A stretch of 64,000 bases of DNA from Rhynochetos jubatus (lineage: Eukaryota; Chordata; Aves; Eurypygiformes; Rhynochetidae). The stretch spans positions 42,806,722-42,870,721 of the forward strand of contig CM050654.1 in the NCBI GenBank assembly GCA_027574665.1. The letters run 5' to 3'. A program made the position numbers and the translations under genes. The notes below the pieces were generated by a model. It saw only the letters and a program-made list of their open reading frames with translations. It was not told where the DNA came from and ran no database searches. This document shows positions 49,801-61,289 of the stretch, in pieces (positions within the stretch are counted from its first letter, which is position 1; the number at the start of each line of letters is the position of its first letter).

Positions 49801-50842
49801 GCACGGTGTCAGCTCGCGGGTTTGCTGCCACATACGCTCCGGGCACCCAGGCTTTATAATGCAATGCCTTGGAAGGGTGGCTTACGCTGCAAATAAATCA
49901 CTGAACAAATAAATACACACTGCAACTTCGCCTGGAGAAACAGAAGGTTCGAGGGCAAGTTGTTGCAAATGTCTTTAGGCTAAATATGGAAGAAATCACA
50001 TTTTAAGGAAATAAATAATTGTGAAACGTTTCGGGTGCTTTTTAGGGTCTGCTCAGGTTCTGAAAATTCAAATCCGGATGAAAGCAGTGCAAGATGGCAC
50101 TGACACTGTGAAGAAGGAAGAGCTACGTCATGCAGAGTCCGTTTTCTTCCCAAGTGTAAGACCAGGGTGAAACACAGAGACGTAAAGCCAACCGCTCTGC
50201 CGCGGCTCACAGGGATAAGCCCTTCCCGGTCTGTCCTGGGAGCTGCTCCACAGGGGAGCTACCAGCTGCCTGCATCCCATGCCTTCAGCAGGCTCCTGAA
50301 TTTTAGGGACCAGGATATAGCAGAGCCAGAGGATTTTTTGCAGCCAGACCAAAAGCTTCACCCACCCCCATCAAGCTTGTGGATCCCGTTTTAGCACATC
50401 TCACGTATCTCTAAAAGCCCCTTGCCCTGACCCAGTACAGAACCGACCCTGTCCCTGGACGGGTTGCTTTGGTGGTCCATAGCCCCCACAAATCTGGCCC
50501 ATTTTCCAGCCTGAATCAATCCAGCTTCCCCCACATCTCTGCTCATTCTCACGGCTCTTTCCTGAACTCTTCCCGACTTCTGAACCTCCCTCCCAAGGGG
50601 CAGGCACCAGGCCTGGATGCAGTCCCTGTGGTGCTCCCACCGCCTGCAGCATTTGCTTCGCTTTTCCGAGCATTTCTCCTTCCCCTCCAGACACTAGTGA
50701 CCCCCATCCATCTTTGACGCAGCGGCAGGGACCCAGGCTTGGCCATCTGTGGGGCAGCACCTGCGGTGCCTGGCCAGACACTGGCCACACGGGCACGGGC
50801 ACACTCGGAGCCCACCGTGAACTTACTCCCTCATTATCTGAA
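46891..50842. other. Unique non-coding stretch, 4.0 kb
   Basis: No gene is recognised. AT-rich patches occur at 48090-48400, 48500-48620 and 49670-50050. GC-rich sequence at 48830-49480 gives overlapping frames. The 232-codon forward frame at 47634-48332 and the 127-codon reverse frame at 48273-48656 have no recognisable domain. Confidence 0.45.
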
Positions 50843-51253
50843 CCACAGAATCACAGAACGGTTTGGGTTGAAGGGACCTCAAAGCCCCCCCAGTGCCATG
50901 CCCTGCCACGGGCAGGGACACCTTCCACAGCCCAGGTTGCTCCCAGCCTCATCCAGCCTGGCCTTGGGCACTCCCAGGGATGGGGCACCCACAGCCTCTC
51001 TGGGCACCTGTCCCAGTGCCCCCCACCCTCTGCGGGAAGAATTCCTTCCTGATGGCCCATCCCAATCTCCCTCTTCCCATTTACCCCCTTCACCCCTTGT
51101 CCTGTCACTCCCTGCCCTTGGAAAAAGGCCCCCCCCCCAGCTTTCTTGTACCCCCCTGGCACTGGAGGGGGCTCTAAGGTCTCCCCGGAGCCTTCCCTTC
51201 TCCAGGCTGAACCCCCCAACTCTCCCCACCTGTCCCCAGGGCAGAGGGGCTCC
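50843..51253 (-). mobile_element. CR1: CR1 LINE, 5'-truncated copy
   Basis: This is about 410 bp of antisense CR1, from ACCACAGAATCACAGAACGG to the GGGCAGAGGGGCTCC block, after which CR1 similarity stops. The central part reads GGCCCATCCCAATC, so in sense it is GATTGGGATGGG, a private variant of the GATTGAGATGGG type. A nine-C run is present. Confidence 0.95.
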
Positions 51254-52363
51254 TGTTTCATATTTTCCATCATTTTACCCACAGCATTTATGGGATGCAT
51301 GTGACATCTTTCCCCTCCCAAGCCCCAGGGTGGTGTCTCCCCCTGCCCCATCCCACCAGGCTGGCCATGTCCTCACCCCCTCGCTCAGCCCCTGCTCATG
51401 GGGGAGGGGACCGTTTGGGGCAATATTTAGCCCAAATTGTGCTGCTCCTGTTCCAGACCGCGAGAGCAGCCCCGTACCCTCAAGCCTTGCCCATTCTGCA
51501 GCCACGAGCCATCGTAATGACAGCGCTGACCCCTGCCCGAGCTCCAGCCCAGATTATGTTCTCAACCCAGTTACTTCTATCAATCACGCTTTTAACCTAA
51601 TAAAAAAGATGACAGGGGAAATGACATAAAGACCAGTTTCTCGCCAATATTGTTGCATTTCATACTATTATAACAATCTTCTGTGAGAAAAAAAGAACAC
51701 CGTCATGGGTAGCCACATCCATTCCCGTCTTGAGGAATGTTGGCACAAACGCTGCCTCATTACCCCCCGGGATTTGTCCCGCTGCGGGGGGCAATCCTTC
51801 TCCCTCGCTGCCGGGGGGGTGGCCTCAGTCATGTGCGGGGCTCCAGGCTTTCCCCATCGTGGGGTTTTCCTCCTGTGCTGTTTCACAGACAGACAATCAT
51901 AATGACGGCGATGTGGCTTCTACCTCATCACCCACGAAAGGGAAAGTGTGACACATTCTGAATTTTGAGGTTCAAAATTAACAGTGACTGCAAAATTTTG
52001 GTTTTTCAGTGTGAAGTAATAGAGGGCTGCCAGGGGGGTGGTGTCTGCCGCTCTTCCACAGCAGGCAAAGGCAAGTGCTCTGCAGTCTGGGGTGGCCACG
52101 GATACTTGGGATGGGACCCCAAGGCTGGATTTGGTTCCGGGGATGTTTGGAGTCCCTTTTAACACAGGTCTCCCGGTTCTGAAGGGCGGCCTGAGCGTCT
52201 CCAAATAAAATTAAACCCCAAACAAACCTCAAAGGATGAAGTGGCTCGGAGGGCGTGAGACCTGCCATCGTCCCTTGGGCTGTGCCGGGAGAGACGTGGC
52301 TGCCCCAGCGATGGCCCTCCCAGAGGGTCTTCATTACCAAGGCCAAAGTGGCATCAGCCAACA
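51254..52363. other. Unique non-coding stretch
   Basis: Mixed sequence with a short AT-rich patch around 51590-51690. No gene is recognised before the pentanucleotide array. Confidence 0.45.
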
Positions 52364-53030
52364 GGATAGGATAGGGTAGGGTAGGATGGGATAGGATAGG
52401 GTAGGGTAGGGTAGGGTGGGATAGGATAGGGTAGGGTAGGATGGGATAGGATAGGATAGGATAGGACAGGGTAGGGTAAGATAGGATAGGATAGGATAGG
52501 ATAGGATAGGATAGGATAGGATAAGATAGGGTAGGATAGGATAGGATAGGATAGGATAGGATAGGATAGGATAGGATAGGATAGGGTAGGATAGGATAGG
52601 ATAGGATAGGATAGGATAGGGTAGGATAGGGTAGGGTAGGATGGGATAGGATAGGATAGGATAGGATAGGATAGGATAGGATAGGATAGGATAGGATAGG
52701 GTAGGGTAGGATAGGATAGGATAGGATAGGATAGGATAGGATAGGATAGGATAGGATAGGTAGGATAGGATAGGATAGGATAGGATAGGATGGGATAGGA
52801 TAGGATGGGATAGGATAGGATAGGATGGGATAGGATAGGATAGGATAGGATAGGATAGGATGGGAAAGGATAGGATAGGATGGGATAGGGTAGGATAGGA
52901 TAGGGTAGGATAGGGTAGGGTAGGATGGGATAGGATAAGGTAGGATAGGATAGGGTAGGATAGGGTAGGATAAGATAGGGTAGGATGGGATAGGATAAGG
53001 TAGGATAGGATAGGGTAGGATAGGATAGGA
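52364..53030. repeat. 667-bp TAGGA/TAGGG pentanucleotide array
   Basis: About 133 copies of a 5-bp unit follow one another. The commonest is TAGGA, with interspersed TAGGG, TGGGA and TAAGA variants. A 4-bp slip occurs near 52760. TAGGG stretches such as GGGTAGGGTAGGGTAGGG at about 52399-52416 fit the G-quadruplex pattern. The reverse strand is open for 250 codons (52334-53086) because fifteen bases give a stop-free five-residue repeat; this is not a gene. Confidence 0.98.
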
Positions 53031-53740
53031 CCGAAACTAAGAAATAGAACAGAACTAAAGACTCTTAGTCCTGAATTTAGACTCAAACCCAGAAAGTTAA
53101 CTTTTCATAGGCCTCTTTTTTCTTTCAGTTCATCCATCTAGATAAAACTAACTGATGTAATTACACTCCTGTGCTTCATCTCCCACGACCCTTTTGGCTC
53201 TTCAGTATCAAAATGTGGGTGTTATTCCCCAAAACATCCCTTTTCTCCTTTTCTTGCATTTTTTTTGACCATGTGACTATTCCATTTTCCACCTGAGGGA
53301 TAAACTCTCTTCCTTTAAAGCACCAGGCAGAAAAAGAAATCCACTTTCTGCCAGCCGTTCCAGAAGGGCCACGCAGCTTCAGCATCCGCAGGTGCTTCAG
53401 CATCCTTCTGCCACGCTCGGTCCCAGCCGGCCGGGGACGCGAAAGGTTGGGCGAAGGGATGGCAAAGCACTCACGAGGCCCTCCAGGCCCTGAATTCTTT
53501 GCCATGCTGTGGCAGAGGAAATCAGTTTAAACTTTTTACTTTTTGCTTCTGAGGGTGGGTCATTCAGGGTGCAGTGTGGACACCCGAAACGCTGCCACGT
53601 GTCTCCTCCGGAGCGTGTGCCGCGCACCCACGGGCTCCTGCCGCCCTTCCTCACACACCCCGGACTCCGCGACAGCCTCGGCACGTTGAAAGCTAAACCC
53701 CAGCCGAAGGAGCGGCGGCGTTAGGAGGTTCCCAGCATCT
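53031..53740. other. Unique non-coding stretch
   Basis: Mixed sequence with no gene or repeat recognised. Confidence 0.45.
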
Positions 53741-54430
53741 CCTGGCTCAACAGTTTTAATTATCCAAGCCTCTTCTTTTCCTTAATCATGGGGTGAGCTC
53801 GGAAGGGGACAACAGCCAAGCCCGTCCGGTTCTGTACATGATATTTGCTGGTAGATAATTCAATTATTGTAGAAAATTATTTTAAAGACTGAGACGCACA
53901 AAGTTCAGTTTTCCCCGTTCCCGCTACTATCGCACCAGCTATTGATAAGATGTCTAAATTTATTGCAGAATAATTCTGCAGGAAAAGAGATAAAAGGTTC
54001 CTGAATAAAATATGAGGCGAGAGCTGTAAATTGTAGCAATGCATATCATTTCATTCAAATGTAGGAAGCAATTACCATCTGCTATACTCATCAGTTCCCT
54101 CCTTTATGACTTAATTATATGTTTAATGCTATCAGATCAAGGAAAGGGCACAATAGATGAATGAGTGAAAGAAATAGAAAAGATTCGGCAACAAGACAAA
54201 AGGCAGATGAAAAGTAACCCAAGAACGGAATTGATTTCATTTGTTGGGAGAGAAGTTAATTTAAATAGTATATTCTATCATCTCCTGTGCTGCGCTGAGA
54301 TAATATAAATCATGTGTTTGTGAATTTGCTTCATACAATTTTAACAAAAGCATTCAAGTTTCTGAAAACCCGGGGTCTGCGGGGGTTGATTTATTTATGA
54401 AATGAGTCACATTTACAAAGAGCGAGCGGG
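53741..54430. other. AT-rich block, candidate conserved non-coding DNA
   Basis: About 700 bp of AT-rich unique sequence with few open frames. It contains AGATAA/TTATCT GATA-type sites, TAAT cores and AATTATATG. It sits between GC-rich sequence and a minisatellite. Regulatory function is an inference from composition. Confidence 0.3.
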
Positions 54431-54518
54431 CACTGACACCCACGGCGTTTCCGTGGGTGCTAACAGGGCTTGGCCGGACCAGTGCGGGACGGGCAGGGCA
54501 GAGCCGCCCAGCTCCGCC

Positions 54519-54533
54519 TCCCTCCCTCCCTCC
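54519..54533. repeat. CCTC microsatellite
   Basis: A short CCTC run directly before the minisatellite that begins at 54535. Confidence 0.8.
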
Positions 54534-54534
54534 G

Positions 54535-55031
54535 CACCCCTGCACTCCATGGCCTGCACCCTGCACCCTATGGCCTGCACCCTGCATCTCTACAGCCCAG
54601 CACCCTGCACTCCATGGCCTGCACTCCTGCACCCTATGGCCTGCATCCTGCACCCCGTACCCTACAGCCTGACCCCTGCACCCTATGGCCTGCGTCCCAC
54701 ACCTCTACAACCCAGCACCCTGCCCCCTATACCCTGCATCCTGCACCCTTACATCCCAGCACCCTGCACCCTATAGCCTGCACCATATGGCCTGCACCCT
54801 GCACCCTATGGCCTGCACCCTGCATCTCTACAGCCCAGCACCCTGCACTCCATGGCCTGCACTCCTGCACCCTATGGCCTGCATCCTGCACCCTATGGCG
54901 TGTCCTGCACCCCTGCACCCCACACCTCTGCACCCTGCATCCTACATCCTGCACCCTATAGTCTGCACCCTGCACCCCACACTCCCACACCCCGACACCC
55001 TGCACCCCACACCCCCACCCCCTGCACCCCC
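54535..55031. repeat. CCCTGCACC-type minisatellite with 238-bp higher-order duplication
   Basis: Roughly 500 bp is built from short variants of CCCTGCACC, CCTATGGCCTGCA and CATCTCTACAGCCCAGCA. A long block starting at 54571 recurs almost unchanged at 54809, a 238-bp offset. Overlapping forward and reverse open frames (up to 163 codons) translate the repeat and are not genes. Confidence 0.93.
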
Positions 55032-55330
55032 AGCCCTCAAGCCGGCTGCGCGTGCTTCTGCCACGTGGGGAAAGTCGGGGAAGTGTCCGGTATGACAGTG
55101 TGTGTCCTGCTTCTCCTTCCCAGCACACAGCCCCCCCGTGCTGTCACAGACCCCTTCCCTCCCTGACAGGTCACGTCTCGCCCCATCAGCAGTGAGATAA
55201 CGATTCGCACGTTGCTGAAACCCGCAGCACCAAGTATTTTCCTGCACTTCAAGGTCCTGCTGCTTTAAAATATTTATCAGAAGTTTGACATCCAGCCTGC
55301 CTAACCCTGGGTTTGATTTTATGACGGGGC
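55032..55330. other. Unique linker between minisatellite and CR1
   Basis: No gene or repeat is recognised. Confidence 0.45.
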
Positions 55331-55443
55331 CTTGAGCAACCTGGCCTAGTGGCAGAAAACCCCCCCATGGCAGGGGTTGGGATGGGGTGGGCTTTAGAGT
55401 CCCTTCCAACCCAAACTGTTCTGTGATTCCATGATTCTGTGAT
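55331..55443 (+). mobile_element. CR1: Short CR1 LINE 3' terminus, older type
   Basis: This is about 113 bp of sense CR1, from CTTGAGCAACCTGGCCTAGT to three successive terminal octamers (TTCTGTGA, TTCCATGA, TTCTGTGA). The CCTAGTGG variant resembles the older copy at 43429. A short run of mismatches (CAGAAAACCCCCC) marks its greater divergence. Confidence 0.92.
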
Positions 55444-55545
55444 TTATACCGAGGGGCTGCATCCTTGGCACAGCCTGGCTCCGAACAGGGGGGCCCCAGG
55501 CCTGCGACGAAGAGGAGAAAGAGCTCCCCAGCCCCGGGTGGGCTC

Positions 55546-55750
55546 CCACAGGCAACGCCAGCCACAGCGATGGCAGCCACGGCCAGGATCCCACGGGTGA
55601 CGCCAGCCACAGTGGTGGCAGCCACGGCCGGGATCCCACAGGCGATGGCAGCCACGGCGATGGCAGCCACGGCCAGGATCCCATGGGCGATGCCAGCCGC
55701 AGCGATGCCAGCCACGGCTGGGATCCCACAGGCGACGCCAGCCCAGCTGG
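55546..55750. repeat. 45-bp minisatellite, about 4.5 copies
   Basis: GGATCCCA marks each unit at 55586, 55631, 55676 and 55721, giving an exact 45-bp period. The unit also contains GCCAGCCACAGCGATGGC. Since 45 is fifteen codons, the reverse frames across it (146, 212 and 257 codons) all show 15-residue repeats. Several frames being open at once is expected from stop-free repeat units. Confidence 0.93.
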
Positions 55751-56104
55751 ACTGGGCAAGCAGCTCCCTGATGGATGTCTGAGGGGGCCTGCGGATGCGC
55801 TAGCTGGTGCCCCGGGGTGCTTTTTGGTTCTGGGGAGGTGAAGGCGAGCTCCGTCTGCCCCTTCCTGAGGCTGCTGGGCTGCAAGGGGAAGAGGGGAATG
55901 TTGCAGCCCTAACCTGGCCTTGCATACCGACCCTGGGGTGGGCAGGATGAGCTGTGGGGGCTCAAGCACGTGCACCCACCCATGTCCCCGTGGCCCAGAG
56001 AGGCTGCCAGGTCCCCAGCAGGGCACTGGCACAAAGGGCGCTTCGCACGCGCTTTGCTCCCTGGCACGTTAGCATCAGCAGAAGCGGATTTCCTCACAAA
56101 TCAA
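55751..56104. other. Unique non-coding stretch
   Basis: GC-rich unique sequence with no recognised gene. The reverse frames from the minisatellite run into it. Confidence 0.45.
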
Positions 56105-56273
56105 GGAATCACGGTATGGTTTGGATTCAGAGGGCCCTTAAAGCCCCCCCAGCCCCACCCCCTGCCATGGGCAGGGACACCTTCCATAGCCCAGGTTGCT
56201 CCAAGCCTCATCCAGCCTGGCCTTGGGCACTGCCAGGGATGGGGCACCCACAGCTTCCCTGGCCAACCTGTCC
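56105..56273 (-). mobile_element. CR1: Short CR1 LINE 3' fragment
   Basis: This is about 170 bp of antisense CR1, from GGAATCACGGTATGG through CCATGGGCAGGGACACC to CAGCTTCCCTGGCCAACCTG. Directly beyond its 5' end lies CATCCCAAACCATTCC, which resembles a CR1 3' end in the opposite orientation, but it is too short to call. Confidence 0.93.
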
Positions 56274-57054
56274 ATCCCAAACCATTCCGAGAACAGCTGA
56301 GGAGCCATGGCCCTGCACCACGCTGCCCTTGGGCTGTATGTCCATCCCTTTTGGACACACGGGCAGCATTGCTGGAACACAGCCGGCACGCAGAGAGGGG
56401 CTGGGAAGTCTATGGAGAAAGAATGCGGGTTCATACTAATTCCCTTAATTTATTCACATCAAATGTCAGTGCAGTGTCATATAAAAATCTTTAATGATTT
56501 TAAAACAAATGGTCCCTGAGGCAGGAAAATAGTTATAGTGCCATTTCTAAAATTAATTTAATTCCTGTGGAACAGAAATACAGAAAGTGCCTGCTCAGAT
56601 GCATACGCGTTACCAATAGTGTTAGAAAAAAACCCTGAAGAGCCTTTTCAGCTGAAATCACACAGGGTTTCCCAGCCTTTCCACCAACCTCCTCGACACG
56701 CCGGGGCTGGGAGCACACGGCTTTGCTCCCGTGCGCCTCGGCAGCGCGCTGAGGGCAGCCCTCTGCCCGCCACATCCCTCCCCGCCGCCTTCCCGGGCCG
56801 CACCGAGCGCCCAGATTAATTAGTACCTGTTATTTTTCTTTACACAGTAGCAGAACCTATTTTTATTGCATTTCTAAATGACTCATAGTAGTATATCTTC
56901 CCCGCCATATGCGCACAAGCTCAGGACAGCATCGCACTGATATTCTGGGCCTGGAATCCTTCCTCTCGCCAGCTCATGGGATGATCGTGTGCGGTCCCGC
57001 TCCGCTGCCCACCGCCCCGCTCAGATGCTGTCGTACCTACTCACCATATGGCAC
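56274..57054. other. Unique non-coding stretch
   Basis: AT-rich patches at 56420-56640 and 56810-56900 alternate with GC-rich sequence. No gene is recognised. Confidence 0.45.
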
Positions 57055-57275
57055 GCTGGTTTCACACCGGGACGCGGCTGGCAGCGGCTCCGGTGGGCGG
57101 CCAGCACCGTCCTCGCGCCACCGGCTCCCTGCGTCCCTCTGGCGGGGGTGCGCGCTGCCGTTGCATCCCCCTCGGCTCTGCCCGGAGAGCCCCGCCATCG
57201 GAGGGCAGCCGAAAAGCCACCCGCCCCCACGGCTCTGGGTGCGGCGCGGGCAAACTCAGGGAGACGGGGAAGTGT
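57055..57275. promoter_or_regulatory. CpG-rich patch
   Basis: CpG sites are frequent (GGACGCGGCTGGCAGCGG, GGTGCGGCGCGGGC). No exon or promoter motif is evident. It is weaker than the islands at 10.9 and 61.3 kb. Confidence 0.3.
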
Positions 57276-57728
57276 CACGAGCATTGGCGAGTGTGGGGCT
57301 GGGCTCTCGTGGGGTCTGCACCTCCGCCAGACCGGGGAGCTGGGGGTCCGCAGGGAGACCCAAAGGGGAGAGTTGGCCAGAATGATTCTCGGCACCTCGA
57401 ATGAAGAGACGTGTGGTAGAGCACTTTCGCTAAAGGGTTTCTCTGTTGTTCTGTGGTACCTGGAGCTGAAGACATCTCTGGGACGTTGTTATGTGGAGTT
57501 GGGACAGCACAAACCTGCCGTGCTTCCTGCAGGTACAGCACAGTGCCCTTACCCATCCTTTTGTCCCTTGAGCACTGACGTCTTCATCGCATGTGCTGCA
57601 TGCACAGCTGTGGCACAAGACCACCATTAAAGGTGGACTAATAATAAATACAGCAGCCTAATTATGCACAGGGGCCTGTGATTAGTGACTCAGCGCTCAT
57701 TCCGTAATTTCACCTTCCAAGTAAATCA
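57276..57728. other. Unique non-coding stretch
   Basis: Mixed sequence with no recognised gene or repeat before the CR1 copy. Confidence 0.45.
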
Positions 57729-58328
57729 CCGAATCACAGGATGGTTTGGGTGGGAAGGGACCTCAAGGCTCACCCAGTGCCACCCCCTGCCACGGGCAGG
57801 GACACCTTCCATAGCCCAGGTTGCTCCCAGCCTCATCCAGCCTGGCCTTGGGCACTGCCAGGGATGGGGCATCCACAGCTTCTCTGGGAACCTGTCCCAG
57901 TGCCCCCCACCCTCTCCAGGAAGAATTCCTTCCTGATGGCCCATCTCAATCTCCCTCTTTCCATTTAAACCCGTTACCCCTTGTCCTGTCACTCCCTGCC
58001 CTTGGGAAAAGTCCCCCCAGCTTTCTTGTAGCCCCCCCCAGGCACTGGAAGGGGCTCTGAGGTCTCCCCAGAGCCTTCCTTTCTCCAGGCTGAACCCCCC
58101 AACCCCCCCAGCCTGTTCCCATGGCAGAGGGGCTCCAGCCCTCGCAGCATCTCCGTGGCCTCCTCTGGCCTCGCTCCAACAGCTCCGTGTCCTCCTGCTG
58201 GGAGGCAGAACTGCAGGGGGGGTCTCCCCAGAGCGGAGCAGAGGGGCAGAATCCCCTCCCTTGCTCCCCTGGCCACGCTGCTCTGGATCCAGCCCAGGAT
58301 CCGGTTGGCTTTCTGGGCTGCCAGCGCT
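57729..58328 (-). mobile_element. CR1: CR1 LINE, about 600-bp 5'-truncated copy
   Basis: Antisense CR1 runs from ACCGAATCACAGGATGG through all standard 3' blocks to CCGGTTGGCTTTCTGGGCTG and CCAGCGCT, after which similarity stops. In sense it reads GAGATTGAGATGGG. A reverse frame of 286 codons spans it and the DNA beyond, and is explained by CR1 composition. No reverse-transcriptase motif is present. Confidence 0.95.
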
Positions 58329-61289
58329 CCTGGCCATCTCTGGGATGGCACGGGGCTGGACTCCTGGAAGGACGAGCCTCTCCCCCAGCTGAGCCCGTGG
58401 CTCGGGCCAGGAGTGGAGGCGGGATGCTGGCTCGGAGCTGGGAAAGCAGGCTGGCAGGAGCTGACCCGTGCCTCCCATGACACTGGCATCAGTGCCGGGA
58501 CCCCAAGGGGAGCTTGGGAAGGAGCAGAAAGGTGGGAGATTTCCTGAAAACTGCCGCTGTGGGTAATTAAAATAAAACCCAAACACATGAAATTATGTTC
58601 AGTGACTCAGTCCACACACTCCCACTCTCCTCCCACACGCCTGCTGATGCTCGGTGAGAAATTAAGCACTTGGGGGTTTTTCATGCTTTGTACTTGTGGT
58701 TTCCCATTTTCTCCCTCCTCCCGCCCGGCCGAGGCCCCCTCCAGCACGACGGCGGGTTTGCAAACCTCCGGAGACGCCTCCGGCCGTCCTGGCTGACCTG
58801 AAACCCTTCCAGGAGAAAGCTCGCATCACCGCAGCCGCGTTTTTAATTATTTTACATTACTTCTGGTTCTATTTAAAGTACCCAATGGGTATAGGCTGCT
58901 TTAAAAAATTGAGACATCATTTAATTACCGGGTTCAGGGTTCAGAGCAGAGCTGGAATTTATTATGAATTTTGCTCATTACGATTCTGATGGACTTCTGC
59001 GGAATCCTTGCGCGTTCCCTTCCCGGCCCTTCCCCCATCCGCGTGGCGGGAGCAGCTCACAGATCCCTCAGGTTTGTGCTGCCTGGTGCTGAGCTGGTGG
59101 CTGGGGCAGCTGGTCACCGGGAGCCTCCTCTCGGTTCCCCTGGCAAACCCAAGGAAATCGCACGCAGGGACGTGATGCGTGGATCCTCCGGCCGGCACGC
59201 GGACCAGCCGTTCCCGCAGCTTTTAGTGCCCCCCCTGGGAGAGCGGCTGTGCCGAAGGTCAGGAACCCAGAGGAAGGGAAAAGGAGAGAAATGCTGTTAA
59301 ATACTTCAGTTTAATCTCAATTCTGCTAAATCAATTGCCACACAGGCAGCCTGTGTTAGGGAAATAACGCTACGTTGAAAGGAAAACATCGCCAAAGGCA
59401 CAAAAGGGAGCTAGGTGCCCAAATCCCAACCACTTCAATTAAGGAAGAGGTAAACCGATCCGGTTAAACGTGTATAAAATGCACACGTATCAAAGCTCTG
59501 CTGTCAGCCACTCAGTGCCCTGTGTGCAGCACGGCTGTGGAGTAAGGTGAGCACCACAGCTTTGAATCAGCGGCTGCGCTGAGGCTGAGGTGCCAGGTTC
59601 TAATTATTAACGGCTCCGATAGCATCCACATGACAGTAGATTACATTTCAAACGAAGATTTGACACGCTAATTTCAGCTGTGCCTTTAAATTTATTCAGG
59701 TGGAAAACAGAGCAGATGACCAGCTCCACGTACATCGTGAAGCCGCATGTTCTCAGCCTGGCTCTCCTCTCCTCTCACTTTAAACTCTGCACTAAAACAC
59801 ACGTGTACTCCAAAACACCTCCAGCCCCAGCCAGCTGCGGTGCCCGATTTCACCCAAAGCAGCCACCCTGCTCGGCTCATTCCCAACGGACATGGATTTC
59901 GGAACGTTCCGGAAGCCTGGGGAGAGGACAGCGGGGTTTGGATGTGGCCATGGGGTACGGGCATCTCCCACGCAGTCGGCCCCTCGCGCGCTCCTGCCTG
60001 CCCTCACCGGCCCCGAGCTCCCAGGACTGCGGCAGCGCTAGTAACACCTGCACAAAGGAATTTTCAGGTCACTCACGGATCAAATCCCTTTCAGACCTTT
60101 GAGAAATGTGCCCATGTAGGACAGGGCTCACCAAGGGCCGTACGGCTCAGAGCCACAGATCCTTCCGACTCCCGAAACTCCATTGCGGGTCCTGCCTTCC
60201 CTCCCTGCAACGCGCCTTCAACAGGCCTCGTGCCCCGAGACTTTCTCGGGCATTTTAAAACGCTCTCCTCAGGGTGATCAGCTTCTTCCACGCTGGCCAA
60301 GCGCTGTGGCGTGGGAATCATTCGCTGGATGTGAACGTCAGGAAGATTTGAACAGCAGTAATCCGCAGCGTCCCGGACAGATGATGGGACATCCTTTCCA
60401 AAGCCTGGTACCACTTCCATCCGCAGGATGTGCAGTTGGGGAAAACTTGGGCTAAGGAGTCAGGGCACTGAGCGCTGGTGGTGTATGAGCTGGAGACACG
60501 TGGAGGGCGATGGCAGAATTCCGCATCCTTTGTGCATGGGAATGAGCTATTGCGGCTCCACACACAGCGTCGTGCCCAGCGTTAGCGCTCAGCTCTCCCT
60601 GGAAAGCAACTTTTGCAAAAATGGTTTGATCCACTTTATCCCAAGCCCTGGAAAGGGGCACAACCATCACCTGGGAGAGCCCACAGATCCGCCTCCCGGC
60701 ACAGCCAGAGCCTTCCTAAAATGCAAATGAAGTTATAGTAAGCCCTTAGAAAAAATTAAAGATCACTAATGAAGGGAGAAGAGGGGAGTGGTGTTATTTC
60801 CACGCTGTGGGAGACTTTTGGGCAGAGAAATCCAAAATGTGGGTGCGGCTGGGTACCACAGCATCACCCGTACTGAGCCCCGGCGGGTCAGCTCGGGGCG
60901 GCAGCGGGGATGCTCCCGCGAGGATTTTGGAGGGGCCGACCCCTCGCAGGGCGTGTGACGAGTCCTCGCACCCCCAGGCCGGGGGTCCCCTGCCCGGCAG
61001 GGCAGAAGCAGCTCCTGCTCCTGCTCCAGCCCAGCAGGGCACGGCTCTGCCAAGGGACAAGGCACGGGATTGCGGTGCCTTGGCGCCGGTGGGTGAGCGC
61101 CCGCAGCGGCTGCGCTAGAGCGGGATGGGGAGGATACTTAGGAGAGGGGAGATAGCTGGGGTGTCCTGAGGGAAGCAGGACGGCGATTACACCGCCGCTG
61201 CGCAGCTCTGGGACACGTGAGCCACGGGGAAGGGTGTTCAAATCCTGCCCGTGTGAGCAGGGGTGGCCCAGCCGGGGGTGCCCTCCCGA
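58329..61289. other. Unique non-coding stretch, 3.0 kb
   Basis: No gene is recognised. AT-rich patches occur at 58820-58990, 59290-59480 and 60720-60790. Frames at 59680-60277 and 60766-61118 have no domain. Confidence 0.45.

Noticed and set aside
52334-53086. 250-codon reverse frame with a five-residue repeat
   Set aside because: It is the direct translation of the TAGGA/TAGGG array and has no non-repeat domain.
54942-56032. Reverse frames of 257, 212 and 146 codons
   Set aside because: They overlap in different frames across the 45-bp minisatellite and a CR1 terminus. At most one could be real, and none has a domain.
56272-56291. Possible opposite-strand CR1 end fused to the CR1 at 56105
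   Set aside because: CATCCCAAACCATTCC is only 16 bp and lacks the octamer tail, so chance similarity is likely.
57726-58586. 286-codon reverse frame suggesting a CR1-encoded protein
   Set aside because: It covers the CR1 non-coding 3' region, and no reverse-transcriptase or endonuclease motif is visible.
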